A program made the position numbers and the translations under genes. The notes below the pieces were generated by a model. It did no database searches, had not been told where the DNA came from, and was given only the letters and a program-made list of their open reading frames with translations. Positions 1-12,355 of a DNA stretch of 64,000 bases are shown piece after piece (position 1 is the first letter of the stretch; each line of letters starts with the position of its first letter). The DNA is from Simmondsia chinensis (Eukaryota > Streptophyta > Magnoliopsida > Caryophyllales > Simmondsiaceae): contig JAGTTD010000013.1 of NCBI GenBank assembly GCA_018398585.1, forward strand, positions 32,629,131 to 32,693,130, in the 5' to 3' direction.

Positions 1-1957
1 TTGACAAAATTATTTTTTTGGGGGGGGTGCGGGGGGACAAAACATTTCTTTCCATGCTATCGGTGTTTTAGAACAAGTTGTTACAGATATAAAAGTAATC
101 ATATATAATTCTTTAATAAGTCAACGAATTTTGAGCTATTTTTTTATGTATAGATCCAAAAAATACACGAATATAATGTATGAAATATAGCTTACTATTT
201 CTCCAAAATAAACTCTTGATAAGGTGTGACGGTCCAGGTAATTGCTTATATTGCTTAGGGTGATGATCAGCCCGAATATATATCACTATTCTTTCATGAA
301 AATGTAACTCTCCATTAACAATTTTCTTAGGATACATATACTAAGAATTTTGGAGATTGAGCAAGCCCGATAAAAAAATTCGAACAAGGAATACTCAACT
401 GGTTAATCTTTTGCGAACATTTTGATAAGAGCATGTTAAGGGTTCGATAAAGGCTCATTAAGAGCTCGCTAATAGTCTGCATTAGCTCGATAGTAACTCA
501 AACAACTTATCTTGTAGCAAGCTTGGTCCTTACCAAGCTTAGATCGGTTATGAGCTCAATAACGAGATCAAATTGACTCAATTAGGCTAACAAGTTGAGT
601 CAAAACGAGTATCGAATACATTAAAATCTTATTAACCAAGCTTGAATTGGATTGTACCAACTTTGGTGACTAAAGGAGCTTGCTTTGGCTAAATATGTCT
701 AAGCACAAATTTTCTTTTGTCATAATCTTCATTTCAACTTTTGACCGATTCATATCTTGATTTTAATAAAAGTGGGATCGTCGAGGTGGATATAGTTCAC
801 AGAACCCGTATTTTTTTTCTGTAATTAAAATACAAGTTCGGGGCGGCAAAATAGTGTAAGGCAAGACTTAAAGGTACATAACCAAGAATACCATGACACC
901 CACGGCAAAAGGCTGCTCGAAACTCAGACTCCAATGCAAAAGGTGCCTAATTGATGTTAGGGCGACTATCACCATGATTAAAAAACTGAAGACCATAGAA
1001 AGGAGCCCTATTTAAGAACCCTTATTAAATTAAAATTTTGAAATAAATATAGATATCGACTCCACTCGTGTCTACATTTTCTTCTAGCAAAATTATTTAA
1101 GTGCCACTAGAAATAGACACAAAAGATAGACAAATGGACTAGTAGTACGAGACTTTAGGCTCCTTGTTGAACAAAATAGTTCATCCAAATGCGATAAATG
1201 TGTTGCGTATATTTTTCTTCAAGTTTCGATATGGTTTAATACTACGTCAAAAATGATCAATAAAAGAAAAAAAAAACCTAAGTCAAAACCTTAATGTCCT
1301 GGTAAAGCTTGCGACTAGTTAAAACTCGGCTTGTTTAGACTTGCAAACCTCCAAAATGCGACCTTTAACGTACTCTATCTCTGCTCAGCTGACAAAGTCT
1401 ACTTATGGGCCAACTTTGTTGGATGTGCTTGTAAAACTTGTCCCACATAGAATCTTCTCGATTCTGACGTGTTAAATATCGAGTTTTTTGTATTCATGCA
1501 GCATGAGTGGTGAGCGTCATATTAACCTTATGGTTGGAGTTCCAGTCGAGCATAAACGTCTCCATTACATTTATGTTCCGCATCAAATACGGACCTAATG
1601 GTGGCATAAATGACTCCATGACAATGGTGAACATTACCGCCCAACAACTATCTCAACAACAACAATAACTCTGTCAAATAAACCATCTTTCCTAAAAGTT
1701 TAAATTGATGGGTAAAGGCCCGAAAATAGTTTTATACTTTAATATGTCCCCTCACACAAATACCCATTGGGTTGCCTACCTATACCTTGTGCTTGAAATA
1801 GATTAATATTTAAAATCAGGGCTATTGGAATTCTAACTCATTACTTCTTAATCAACAAGACTCTAATACTATGTCAAGGAACCATCTTTTCCAAAAGCCT
1901 AAGCTGATCGGTAAGCACTCAGTAATGATTTTGTATACCAACAAACCCAATCTCTCA
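1..1957. other. Intergenic DNA, no gene seen
   Basis: No coding region could be supported on either strand. About 380-680 is built of degenerate GAGCTCG/AAGCTTG-type phrases that also occur near 38.9, 48.6, 54.3 and 60.8 kb, where better copies look like hAT-type non-autonomous elements. The rest has no structure that I recognise. Confidence 0.5.
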
Positions 1958-2180
1958 TAGAAGCTCCCGCCACAGCAGCCTTACTCCCACAAAGTACTAC
2001 CCTAAAGAAAAGCTATTTCCGAACAATCCAACAATAATCTAAATCATCAACAACAACAACAAAAGTATACCCGGCGCTTCAAGAGCTCCCGCATAAGCAG
2101 AGTTTAGAACGGGTGTAATGTACGCAGCCTTACCCCTTTATGATGATACCTTAACGAGAGGCTATTTCCAAAAAAAACAA
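1958..2180 (-). mobile_element. Two headless copies of the 5S-SINE family, side by side
   Basis: Both pieces read on the minus strand. The first (about 1962-2030) has only the body and 3' domain. The second (about 2049-2180) begins at its 3' end with a CAACAACAAC run (the TTG tail in reverse), followed by the domain GAGCTCCCGC...TACGCAGCCTTACCCC. Neither keeps the 5S rRNA head. They look like two truncated insertions or a local duplication; target-site duplications were not resolved. Confidence 0.6.
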
Positions 2181-2261
2181 TAATCTGAATCATTTTCAAA
2201 TAAATTCTAATTACTCCCCCTTTATTTTTCCAACAAACTGTATTCACATACATTAAAAGAG

Positions 2262-2455
2262 GGTACCAACACGCTGTTACGGGATCCCATTCGAACTCCG
2301 AAATGACCTCCTAGGAAGCCCTCACCCTCAGGTTCGGGGCATTTGAAAATAACCTCTCTTCAGGGGTAATACCCTGAAGAGAAAAGGCTACATATATTTA
2401 CCCTTCTAGACTCTGCTTTAACAAGAGCTCTTAAAACACTGAATATATTGCAGTT
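2262..2455 (+). mobile_element. 5S-SINE copy with internal deletion of the 5S head
   Basis: The copy starts with TACCAACACGCTG...GGATCCCATTCGAACTCCG, which matches the first third of plant 5S rRNA. It then jumps directly to the 5S 3' part (GACCTCCTAGGAAG) and so lacks the A-box and intermediate element. The body with its AACCTCTCTTCAGGGG phrase and the GGAGCCC-like 3' domain follow, both diverged. Confidence 0.75.
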
Positions 2456-2956
2456 ATGTATTCATATACATTAACAAATGACCTAATTTGAAGGCAAAAG
2501 GGGGGAAGAGCAACAATGATGATGATTACACCGCCCGACATTTATTTATTTCTGCAACAAATCAGTCCAAAAGAATTTCACTCATTTATTTTGTAATCAT
2601 TATGTTCTTTTTTCTTTTCTTTTTAATTTTATTAACCCCATTATCTTATTGTAAAATTATTATTGGTCTAACTCAGTAAATAAATAAAAAATTAAATAAT
2701 TGGAAAAAAATAGCAAAAATTCAGAAAAAGGAATGTGAAAGAGAGAGTGGTCAACACTTTAAAGGCTTATGGTCATTTCTAATGATTATTATTATAGAAA
2801 AATATCGTAAATTATAAAATATAATAGTTATAAAATTATTCTGATAATAATATGCTGTGAATATAATGAGGAATCTATTAATTAAGGGTGTCCTGTAGTG
2901 TGTATATATTAGCGACATTATAATGATATGTTGGAATTACATAGACTGAGCCCAAT

Positions 2957-3350
2957 ATGTCTTTTTTTTTATAATTAGTGAGGATAAACTTACGATATAA
3001 AATCGAGCTACTCAAGCAAGAGGCTGAAAAGCACACACAAAATATGGGAAGGGAAAAATAACAAGAAACCTGCGAACAAGAGAACAAGCCTAACCCTCAA
3101 AACAACATGAAAACAGTGAAAAGAACACAATAGAGCAAAAGAAAAACCACCTCTAACCCGCTACACTAGAAGCTAAAGAAAAGGCAACCAACCACAAGCA
3201 ACTCGAAACATACCGAGAAAGCCCCACTAAAGACAAACGCTCAGAAGTAGCAACAATGATACTCCGAAATACTGAAATAGAACCAGAAAGAAACACCCGA
3301 GCAAGCCCCAACCAAGCAGCAAAAGAACAAACAACTGTAGCCAACTTAGA
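2957..3350 (-). mobile_element. LINE-like 3' end (truncated)
   Basis: On the plus strand an oligo-T run (2961-2969) is followed by ATAATTAGTGAGG and a G-poor, A-rich stretch. Read on the minus strand this gives a TG-rich untranslated-looking sequence ending CTAATTAT plus poly(A). The same ending recurs at about 5.2, 8.9, 10.9, 16.1, 25.1, 34.8, 35.7, 37.5 and 58.9 kb, so it is the conserved 3' end of a retroposon. A LINE is the likeliest source. No reverse transcriptase is present. Confidence 0.45.
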
Positions 3351-3356
3351 CTCGAA

Positions 3357-3581
3357 TTACTCAATTTCATCAGGAATCATGCCCTCAAGGAGCTCCGGAG
3401 GCAAATGTTTGGCTTTTTTATCGCACTTTTTCCTAGCTTTGGAGGCAACTGAACCCAATATGCCTATACACATACACTCCCTCTTAATCAAAGTAGGATG
3501 AAACTGGATGCTAAGATTGTGCTTAAACTGAAGAAACTGATGACGCGGAAGGCTCTTAGTGAAGATATTAGCAATCAGTTG
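3357..3581 (-). pseudogene. Copia pol C-terminal remnant (RNase H end)
   Basis: This is a 74-codon open stretch without a start codon. It begins QLIANIFTKSLPRHQF, the well-known 'ADIFTKxLPxxxF' motif that closes the RNase H domain of Ty1/Copia polyproteins. The active-site carboxylates of RNase H and all of reverse transcriptase are missing. The Lys-rich tail and DEIE end are not diagnostic. It lies between a Copia-like primer binding site and an LTR fragment, so it is a dead piece of that element and not a gene. Confidence 0.75.
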
Positions 3582-3790
3582 GGAAGATTTTGTTGGCTAG
3601 GGTTTGTATTTGTTTGGAAGAGAGTACGAGAGGGTTAATTTGAGTTTGATACCATGTAAAAAGAAGGAGGAATCCACGACTAAAGGTGACATCTCGTATA
3701 TTTAAATAGAGAAACTATGATAATATGGTGGACTTATATACAGACTGAGCCCACTATACGAGATTGAGCCCAATAGATCTATATACAAAA

Positions 3791-5640
3791 TTAATCATAA
3801 ATATATTTATAATGTAACTTATGATGTGTTCGTTTTTCTTTTGTATTTTTATTTGTGTTAGTTGGTTTTACTAGCGGAATTACGTTTTACTTGTCGGTGA
3901 CTCAATTTGACTCTCCACTTAATGAAGATTGTTGTAGATTTAGAAAGAATGTTAGTATTGGTTCCAAATTTTTTTTTTTTTTTTTTTTGCGGGATTTGGC
4001 TTGATCCACTGTATTATGTTGGCTAGCATATATAAGAAATTATAAGGATATGTTAGGGTAAAAGAACAGTTTCTACAAATATACAGGGAGATTGGATGTA
4101 TGTGAGATATGGAAGAAAGCAAGACGCTTTTGGTTCAAGTTTCCTCTTCAGATCATCGAGTTTGCTCCTAAATACTCAGTATTGTGTTTCTTTATAGCTT
4201 CATTTTGATTGTGCGCTCTGATGCACAAATGGTATTGCTAATAGAATCCTACCGAATCCATTTTCAAACAACCTTGTCCACGTTTAAGGAGTAAATGATC
4301 GTGCAAAATGAGATTTTGACCCCCTTTTGGACCCACATTTGATCCGCGGTAGTAATTCATATTGTAAAAGATGAAAGCTTGACGTCATTTGCATTTCTGT
4401 GTTAATTATTTGACTAAACCACACTAAATTGCATCTTTAATTGCTAGTAAATCCGACACTAATGTTGTACTAATTACAAGATAAACTATAAAGTACGAAA
4501 TAAAAATACATGATATATAGAATAAAAGTAAACTGGTTCTATACACTTATTATATTCTTGGAAAAACGGCAAATTTATATAAATCCATTTTGGTTAATAT
4601 TTCTTAAATGTAAGGTACAGCTTGTCCCTCGACAGAGAAACTAGTTTTTATGGAATAAGAGGATGAGCTTTAAAACCGATGTCTCTAATTTCTAGATTGA
4701 TAGTTTAACCATTACACCGACTCTAACAACTCACTGCATCTTGTTAATTAAGACCGTATATTGAGAACTACACATAAGAGTCAAATGTGAATCCATATAC
4801 TGGAGTTACATGAAAGAAGACACCACCATACAAATCTAGTTAATTACTTCATCTAATGTCAATTGGTTTCAGGATGGAGCCATACTTGCGCTTATATATG
4901 GACTTAGGATGTTCCGACTTGAGAAAAAGGCCCGGTTAAATTTAACACCGTGTATTGTATTTTTAAGCCTTGTTTTATATGTGGGAAGTAGAAATTTATG
5001 GGAAGTAAGGATTTTGGCTCTTGTTTGGTAGGAAGTAAGTACGTAAAATGCAGGAAGTGAAAGTTGCTAAATAATTTTCAGTTCCTTGAAAACACAGGAA
5101 ATAACTTTCCTATCCTTCTAGGTAAGTTCTAATTTCTTTGTTTTTAACTAGCCTTCCGAAGAAAGTTCCATATCCCATCCTGAAAACCAAACATATTTTT
5201 TTCGATAATTAGCAATAGAAATCGCAATATATACCAAGCCACTCGAATAAACAAGGCCTAAGAGAACCCGAAAAAGCTCAAGAGAAAGAGAAACACAAAA
5301 CAGGAAAACAAGGCAAAAGCAATAAACATGTAAAAAGTAACAAAAAAAGGCACAACATGAAGATATTAGCACTAGGAGAGACGGGCAAAGTATTTTTGGG
5401 CAACCAAATATATTTTACCTATTTCGTGGAAAGTTGACATATGAATTAAATCCTCAAGAAATACAACCTCCAGCAGGAATTCAATTAATGTGGCAACTAA
5501 ACGAGGCCCAAGTTTCAAACTAAATCTCTGAATTTCGAGATGAGTAGTTTAACCATTACGCTAACACCAATAAATTACTGTATCTTGTTAATTAAGACCG
5601 TATACCGTATTTTTAATTTCTTGTTAATTCAACCATCTTC
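3791..5640. other. Intergenic DNA, no gene seen
   Basis: No supported coding region. A truncated LINE-like 3' end (minus strand, oligo-T then CGATAATTAGCAATAG) lies at about 5190-5380. Homopolymer runs of T occur at 3969-3987. The remainder is unassigned AT-rich sequence. Confidence 0.45.
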
Positions 5641-6217
5641 TTTATCGATTACACAACACTCTTTCTAAACAAACATTTCACTTTTTCGTCTCTCTCTCTC
5701 AACTTATTGCGACCATCATGATGTTCCAATTTTTTTTTCTTTTTTCTTTTTTCTTTTCTTTTTTTTTTTTTTTTTTGCTCTCCTCTCCTTGAATTATAAG
5801 AGGGAAAATATTAACCCATAATTGAAGGCAAAGACATCATTTCATTCATTTTTTCTTGTTGAAGAAGCTTGATTTCTTGAGGGGAATGTTGTCTGGCTCG
5901 AAGGCCCCGTAAAAGAACCCATTTTTTTGGTTAGAAAACCCGGTTTTTTGGTTGAAAATGATGAAATTAGGCATTAAATCTGTATAATTTCACAAACCCA
6001 GATCAATTTCGTTTCTTGATAATTTTGGGTGTCTTCGGACCAGGCTTCATTCCCCTCAATTCGGGCTTCAAAATCTTCAATTTTGCTGCACGATTCTTCA
6101 ACTCGGTCTCGATAATCAATCGAATCTGGATTTGCATCCGATCAAAAAACGAACTATTGCAAAAGTTTAAGTTGATGGTGAAGATCTATGAACGGTTTCA
6201 TAGTCTAACACAGCCAG
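5640..6217 (+). other. Possible transcribed leader with a strong splice donor
   Basis: The stretch looks like a plant 5' leader: CT-rich tracts (TCTCTCTCTCTC near 5690), long T runs, and a less AT-biased segment from about 6030 to 6217 ending CAGCCAG/GTAAGAT, a near-ideal donor. A short reading frame beginning MVKIYERFHSLTQ runs into the donor, but no following exon with matching coding potential was found up to 9 kb. It may be the first exon of a non-coding RNA or of a decayed gene. Evidence is weak. Confidence 0.2.
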
Positions 6218-7921
6218 GTAAGATCGAATCCTTTTTAGAATTGATCTTAATTGTTGAATTTTTATGAAAAAATTCAATTTTTATGGGGGGATTTTAAGGG
6301 TTTGGATGCAGAATTGCGGATTGGTGTAATGATGAATGATTTTGACGATTTTTGTGCTAGGATGTGGCTAGAGAGAGAATGATTTTTAGTTTCTTTTTTC
6401 ATGATTACTTCATTGATTTCAAAATTTTTCATAATTTTTTAATAATTTCTTTGAGAATTTCAGTGCTTGTTATCATTTCTGTTTCTGGGTTCATCATTGG
6501 AAGCGATTTCTCTAATGATTGCTATGAATGTTCTGTCTCTTCTTCATGTTTTAGGGTTTCGCTTCTTCTTTCTCTCTCTTCCCAATTTTTTTTCCCCACA
6601 AATATTCATTGATCTTGAAGTGTAGATAATGTATAGATTTACCTTATATCCTGTAAGAATGGTGGATATCGGGATTTGAAGTCGTTATCTCTCAGTTAAC
6701 AAACCTCTGATAGCGTGTTAAGAAAGCATATATCTCGAATGTTCGAACTAATCGTCAATGATCTGACAAGAGTTCAGAGAAAATTGAAGAAAAAATAAGA
6801 GTTTTGGGGATGACCCAGAATGCATCAAGTCCCTATCTTATTGTAAGTTCATTAAAATTAATCTAATTGAATTATATATTGTTTTGATTTTTCAGATCAC
6901 ATATATTGTTATTTCATCAAAGATTCTGTCTTTATTTAAACCATTCACTGATGTTTATGCAACTGCATATGTGGGTGTGATTTAAAATTGCATCTGCAGC
7001 ACAGATTCCCTTGAGATTCCATTCTTTGAAATTTAATTGGTATGTGGCTGAGTAGCATATGTTGATCTCTTTTGTCGTACTACTTTGATATACAATACTT
7101 TTAACTATACTTACACGTGGAGTTCTCGACAATGAAAGGTGGGTGTTAGTTTTTTTTGTGACATGACTTAGCCCTAAATCTGGTTATCAAGGGATCATTA
7201 TTCTGGGTCTTGAATTTAAGTCTTGATTTTGAAGAAAAGGACTGTGGTAGAGTGGAGGCATCGGGCTTATTTATGAGGTTAGTGCAGTATACTCTTTTTT
7301 GTGCTTGGGTTTAGTTTCACGGCTATTTATATGTTGTATTGGTATATACCTTGCTAGTGCCGTTTTTGTATATTCTATTCCAGATAGTCAAAATGGTTTT
7401 TCCCTTGTTTTTATGGTTTTCAGCTAAATTTCTATGGTATTGTTTCTCTTTCTCTCTTTCATTCTCATTCTTCATTTAGTTCTGGTAAATCAAGTTCAAT
7501 TCTTAGTTATTTGTTTAACAGTTCCTTATTATAGCTAGTCTCAAGCTCAGATAAAGAAGAAGGTGCAACGTGATGTGGCATCCGCCGTAAGGTTTTTTCG
7601 GAGCTTTCATCATAGATTATCACACATAAATTATGGTAATGTTGTCATTCTTTAATTTTACACATTGTACAGTATAGTAGATGTGTTAAACATCCCGTAT
7701 TGTCTGGTTAGATTGGCATTCACCAACATGTATGGTAAGGGCATGCTTCTCTAGATGGAGTTAGGATCGATAAATTTTTAAGTAGCCAAGCTTCGACTTT
7801 AATGTGCTCGTGGCTCTCTAGGCAGTTATTGCTATTTTATTTTTGAAGGCCATCAGGTCTATTCTCCATGTATATATCTCTAATCATGTACTCATAAGAA
7901 CTTTGTATCCTTCTAAACTAA

Positions 7922-8105
7922 AAAGGAAAGGAAGGAACATACCCAGTGCCTCATGGGCTCCCGCCTATGCAGGGTCTGGGGGGCGCTGATGTACTCAGCC
8001 TTCCCCCATCAGGATGTTAACCTGAAGGTAAGCTGTTTCCCTACGCACCCAACCTGAGGGTGAGGACTTCCCAGGAGCTCACCCATCCTGGTACTACTCT
8101 CACCC
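7922..8105 (-). mobile_element. 5S-SINE copy, 5'-truncated, with 15-bp target-site duplication
   Basis: ATCCTTCTAAACTAA flanks the element exactly on both sides (7907-7921 and 8106-8120). Read on the minus strand it starts inside the 5S head (GAGTAGTACCAGGATGGGTGAGCT, the C-box side) and runs through the body and the Angio-like 3' domain. The A-box half of the 5S head is absent. The perfect duplication indicates a fairly recent retroposition. Confidence 0.9.
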
Positions 8106-8519
8106 ATCCTTCTAAACTAATTATCGAATACAAATATGTTTTCTGAAATAGTATCGGAAGTAAACCCAATCTCTGATGTTTGAGCCCCCAATAACGGTTG
8201 GATGAGGGTTTGCGTTAAGCATCGTATATCGGCTTTTCATTTCCTTTATACATTCATAGAGTAAATCCCTTTTTGGGTGTCATGATCTCTGTCTACCTGT
8301 TGCTATTCTTCTAGCTAACTTTTCGTTTGAAAAATCACATTTTATGTTAGGATTTTACTATATATATTAGCCAGCAAGATTGATTGATTGAATATCAAAG
8401 GACTCACATTTTTTACTATTGTTTTTTCCATTTCTAATTGAGACATGACCATATTTAACCTTAAAAATTTTACTCGGTACAATTGATCTTACATTATATG
8501 TGTTGTTTTTCTTTGAAGT

Positions 8520-8950
8520 TCTTTTTGCCTTGTGGATTGTGCTCTCTTCGACTCAAGCACGTTTTCCTCCTCTTGGATGGTCGGTTGAAGGAAACATCTG
8601 AGAGTGGGCTTTGATTCGTAATTTGAGGTTATTTTGGAGTTCTAGTTGTGTGTTGGGTTTTGGGTTTAGGCATGTGTTAGTATCTCCCGTTCTCTCCAGT
8701 TGTCTTTGCTTGGAATTGCCTGTGTAAGGTTCTGGTCGATTGCTTAGGGCCGAGGTGTTTAAGCTCAGCCGCTCTTGCGTAGTCTTTTCAGTCTCGCTTG
8801 CTGTTAGGGTTCGTTAAGTATTTTTTTAATTTTTCCTTTGTATTGTATTTTTTCTTTTCGTTGGTTGTTTGACTGGTTCAGGCTTCATGTTTGCGAGTGC
8901 GCTTGTCTTGTACTGCGTTCGTCGCAATTTGTCGAAAAAATTGCCTTGAA
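8520..8950 (+). mobile_element. LINE-like 3' end (truncated)
   Basis: This TG-rich, gene-less stretch ends TTGTACTGCGTTCGTCGCAATTTGTCGAAAAAAA, matching the 'TTGTAYTGC...CTAATTATCGAAAA' ending of the other LINE-like copies, here in plus orientation. No open reading frame for a reverse transcriptase is present. The 5' limit is not visible. Confidence 0.35.
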
Positions 8951-10090
8951 TGTTACTATACTAGTTGGTAGATTTTGAAGCACATCAAGGTACATGTTGA
9001 AGTGTAATATATAATATATTATTGATCCAGTACTAGTTACAAAACAGGTACTGAGAGAGTACGTAGAAAAATACATTTATTCAGAGTCTTAGCCTTGATA
9101 ATGCTTTAATAGGTAAAAAAAAATATCTAAGTTAGATACTTAAAGAACAGAAAAATAACACTGTTCGCCAAATCATGAGTACAATTACTTCTGTCAAAAT
9201 GAGTCTCCGAGAACGAAAGGAAACAGAATACCCAATGCAGTCATCAAATAATGCGTTTCGAGGCATTAACTTGTATATTCCTAAATCTTGCCCCATTTTC
9301 CCGCCATTACGAAGCTAGTTCCCAATCCCCTTCCTGTTTCCCAACATTTGTATTTGTTTTTCTTTTTACCTGTCGGTGAAGCAGATTGCATCTTTCCTAT
9401 TGCCTACTTGTTCTTCCATTGAGGAACGTAGTGGTGATTTTATACTAATGCTTAGCATCCATTTTGCTTATCGAAAAATCACTAATCATTCGTTCGTTAA
9501 TCACTTTAAATTTGTAGTTTGTTTTCTGACAGACTAAAAATGCTAATTGTATTTCTACTACATGCAGTAACTTTTAGTTCTAGAAAAAGGAGTTCGGGTT
9601 TTTGACAAATGAAGTCAAACTCGATATCACCCTCTTGCCAGCGTACCATAACGCACCTTCACTTGTCACAACCACCACTCCCACTGCCCACCACCATTAT
9701 CAAATATCAATTGTGAAATTAGATTGACTATAGAATCTTAAAATTATCTGTATGTAACTTCAACTTTTTTTTTTTATAAGAATTAAAGCCATAAACGAAA
9801 ACACCTTCTACTTTTAATAACTTGTGAACAACAAAATTACAATGACATCTAATAACAAACGTTTCTAATACCGAATCAACTCCTATCTCTCTAACTTATT
9901 CCATTTGATCGAGTACCATATCAATTTTCTTTCAAAACCGAGGTAAACCATAGTAATTCAACCCCGACTATCTGATTATTTAACCAAAATAGACATTTTA
10001 TTATGCTAAATTTAATCCAATAAAAAAAAAACAACAAAATATAGTAACCAATTAACTTATGGCTTAGCCCTAAAAGAGAGGAAAAAGAAG

Positions 10091-10108
10091 CAAAAAAAAA
10101 AAAACAAA
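10091..10108 (-). terminator. Pol III oligo-T terminator of tRNA-Gly
   Basis: On the minus strand an uninterrupted T tract of about 13 begins within a few bases of the tRNA 3' end. Four or more T residues are enough for RNA polymerase III termination. Confidence 0.85.
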
Positions 10109-10179
10109 TGCACCAGCCGGGAATCGAACCCGGGTCTGTACCGTGGCAGGGTACTATTCTACCACTAGACCACTGGTGC
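10109..10179 (-). tRNA. trnG-GCC: tRNA-Gly (anticodon GCC)
   Basis: The minus strand folds as a complete 71-nt cloverleaf. The acceptor stem pairs GCACCAG with CTGGTGC and the discriminator base is A. The D arm carries TGGTCTAGTGGTAGAA (A box), the anticodon loop reads CTGCCAC with anticodon GCC, and the T arm carries GGGTTCGATTCCC (B box). There is no intron and no encoded CCA. Just downstream on the same strand is a run of 13 T residues (plus strand 10092-10104 region), an efficient Pol III terminator. All parts look intact, so this is probably a working nuclear gene decoding GGC and GGU glycine codons. It stands alone, with transposon-derived DNA on either side. Confidence 0.95.
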
Positions 10180-10298
10180 TGCACGTGCTCCTGCATCTAT
10201 AAATGAATAAATAAATAAATTAAAAAGAAAATCTTTGGTGGTCCTTAGTTGTACAATATTACCATTTTTATTTCCATAATTACTGTATTATTAGTCAA

Positions 10299-10400
10299 TC
10301 GAAAACAGCCTCTCGTAAGGGTATCAGTCTGAAGGGATAAGGCTGCATACATTACACTGCTCCCAGACCAAGCACTGGGTATATTGTTGTTGTTGTTGAA
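10299..10400 (+). mobile_element. 5S-SINE copy, headless
   Basis: The copy keeps only body and tail: AACAGCCTCTCGTAAGG, AAGGCTGCATACAT, CCCAGACC...GCACTGGGTAT, then TTGTTGTTGTTG. The 5S head is absent. It lies 120 bp upstream of the tRNA-Gly gene in the tRNA's sense. Confidence 0.7.
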
Positions 10401-10920
10401 TCTATTATTAATACAAAATCCATTATACAAATTTTCTTATTATTCCAAATATTTTTATTTTATACTATTATACCTTTCATTTTATTGAACATTTTAATTT
10501 AATTTGTTTAACCCTTTTTTATTAGTTTATCGTACGAACAGCAACAACAATCTAATGCCTCAAACAAAAATATCACATGTGAAAAAACTTTTTATAAAAA
10601 TATTTCTCTTTCTTTGGATAAAATTTATAAAAATATTTCTACAGAAAATACTTCTAGAAAAATAATAGTCTCAAAACTTAACCAAATAGACCCTGAATAG
10701 TGCATATGATATTGAATATATTTTCTTATAATGATAAAGACAACCCGTCTTAGAAGGTCTAAGCAATCAGCACGGATGAGAGAAGAGAGATCTGCGTTCG
10801 ATGGGTACTCCCGTACAGAAATGCCAAACCCATCATGATTCGATTTTGCTAATCAATCTGCTTGCTTATTTTCCTCCCAGTAGGAATGATTGAAAGAGAC
10901 TTGATCATATAGATGATTAT

Positions 10921-11310
10921 TTTTTGATAATTAACGAAATAATCGCAATACAAGACCAGAGTCCTGTGAGGACAAAAATTTAGACCCCACCAGAGCGGGA
11001 AGAGATCAAGGCAAAAACAGAACAAAAATAAAAAAAATACAAGATTTACCTATACCCACATCTCAGATTATTCTTCTACATCTGCTACAACAATAAGTAC
11101 AACAAAAAACCAAACAAAACGCCACCAGAAGACCTCATCATCAAAGTTGGCTACCAATCAAACACCACCAACCACCTCAAAGGGTCATTTAAAGGACAGC
11201 AATGCCCACGAAGATAGCACGGTTCCACCCCAACAATCTGTCTTCCCGAAAACTTCTCGGTGTCAAAACAAGAACCAACCATACAAAAACTTATCCCATC
11301 AACCCGAAAT
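10921..11310 (-). mobile_element. LINE-like 3' end (truncated)
   Basis: A T run followed by GATAATTAACGAAATAATCGCAATACAAGACC marks the conserved ending shared with the other LINE-like pieces in the window. The A- and C-rich stretch up to about 11310 is probably its 3' untranslated region read backwards. Confidence 0.4.
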
Positions 11311-11314
11311 TTCT

Positions 11315-11566
11315 AAGAAGGTTCCTTTACTTCTCTATTGTGTCAATTTAAACAATGTATTACTTATATAGTGTCAATTTGGTCCTTAGAGCAAAATTAT
11401 ATGAAGTTATCGAAATTATTTTTAATAGTTCGATCACAAATTGGGCTAAATGGACTCTATATATTGATTTGTAGTGGATTACTTACATATAAAGTGATTA
11501 TACCTTTGAAAATTATGTTATCAACTTAACTTCAATTTGACAATAAGATTTACTGACACAATATAA
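11315..11566. mobile_element. Fragment of the AATTTGGTCC foldback family
   Basis: Phrases such as TGTGTCAATTTGGTCCTT, TTAATAGTTCGATCACAAATTGGG and CTTAACTTCAATTTGACAATA match, in order, the better copies near 14.7, 28.1, 34.0 and 52.6 kb. The ends are eroded. Confidence 0.55.
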
Positions 11567-11799
11567 ATTATAAAAAGCTCAAACCAGACTAAAATAATTA
11601 AATTAATATAATAAATAAAATATAAAGAATTATAATTACCATATAATATTGAATATAAACCAGCAAAAATTCCCTAGCAATTACAAAATCACAAAAAACA
11701 ATCCCGAAATACAAGGGGACAATAACATAACATCACCAATTTTCTCCAGACAATTTTCTTTTTTTCCTGTCAAAAGAATAAAAAATAAAAAAAATCACA

Positions 11800-12165
11800 A
11801 TTTGTTATTTCCTCCATTTTCTCTCTCTCTCAAAATAAAAAAATTTAAAAAATACAAAAATTGCAATTTATTATTTCCTCTATTTTCTCTCTCTCTCTAA
11901 AAAACAAAAAAAAAACTCAAATTTATTATTTTCTCCATTTTCTCTCTCTCTAAAAAACAAAAAAATAAAAAAACTCGAATTTATTATTTCCTCTCTCTTT
12001 AAAAAATAAAAAATAAAAAAACTCGAAATTATTATTTCCCCCATTTTCTCTCTCTCTAATAAACAAAAATAAAAAATAAAAAAGTTCCAATTTATTATTT
12101 CCCCCATTTTCTCTCTCTCTCTCTCTAAAAAACAAAAAAAAACTTGAATTTATTATTTCCTCCAT
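11800..12165 (+). repeat. Tandem minisatellite, about 58-bp unit, upstream of the membrane protein gene
   Basis: Six to seven units follow one another. Each starts near TTTATTATTTCCTCCATTT, continues with a TCTCTCTCT tract, then an A-rich AAAAAACAAAAAAATAAAAAA spacer and a CTCGAA junction. Unit length varies from about 50 to 64 bp through changes in the A and TC tracts. The array ends some 190 bp before the start codon at 12356, so it lies in the promoter or 5'UTR. Confidence 0.85.
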
Positions 12166-12355
12166 TTTTTCTTGCCTGTTGGAAGAGAGAGAAAATCAGA
12201 GTGAGAAGGGCACTGCCCCTTCTCTCTCTCTCTCCTCCCCCAAAGAAATTCAATCAAAGTCCCTTCCTTTTTTCATTCATGACCAAATTACCCTTCATTT
12301 CCACCCAAATTTACCCCCAAAACCCACCAATTTTGACCCCAGCTCACCGTTTTCA

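Larger units (their letters stand above)
2885..3790 (-). mobile_element. Decayed, internally deleted Copia-type LTR element
   Basis: Reading the minus strand, an LTR-like segment (3655-3790) ends in TTTACA. It is followed at once by TGGTATCAAAC (3644-3654), the initiator-tRNA-Met primer binding site usual in Copia elements. The internal region is collapsed to the extreme end of pol (3357-3581). A second LTR-like fragment sharing the GGGCTCAGTCT start lies at about 2890-2955. A LINE-like 3' end occupies part of the interval. The two LTR fragments differ at many positions, so the insertion is old. Exact ends are uncertain. Confidence 0.6.
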
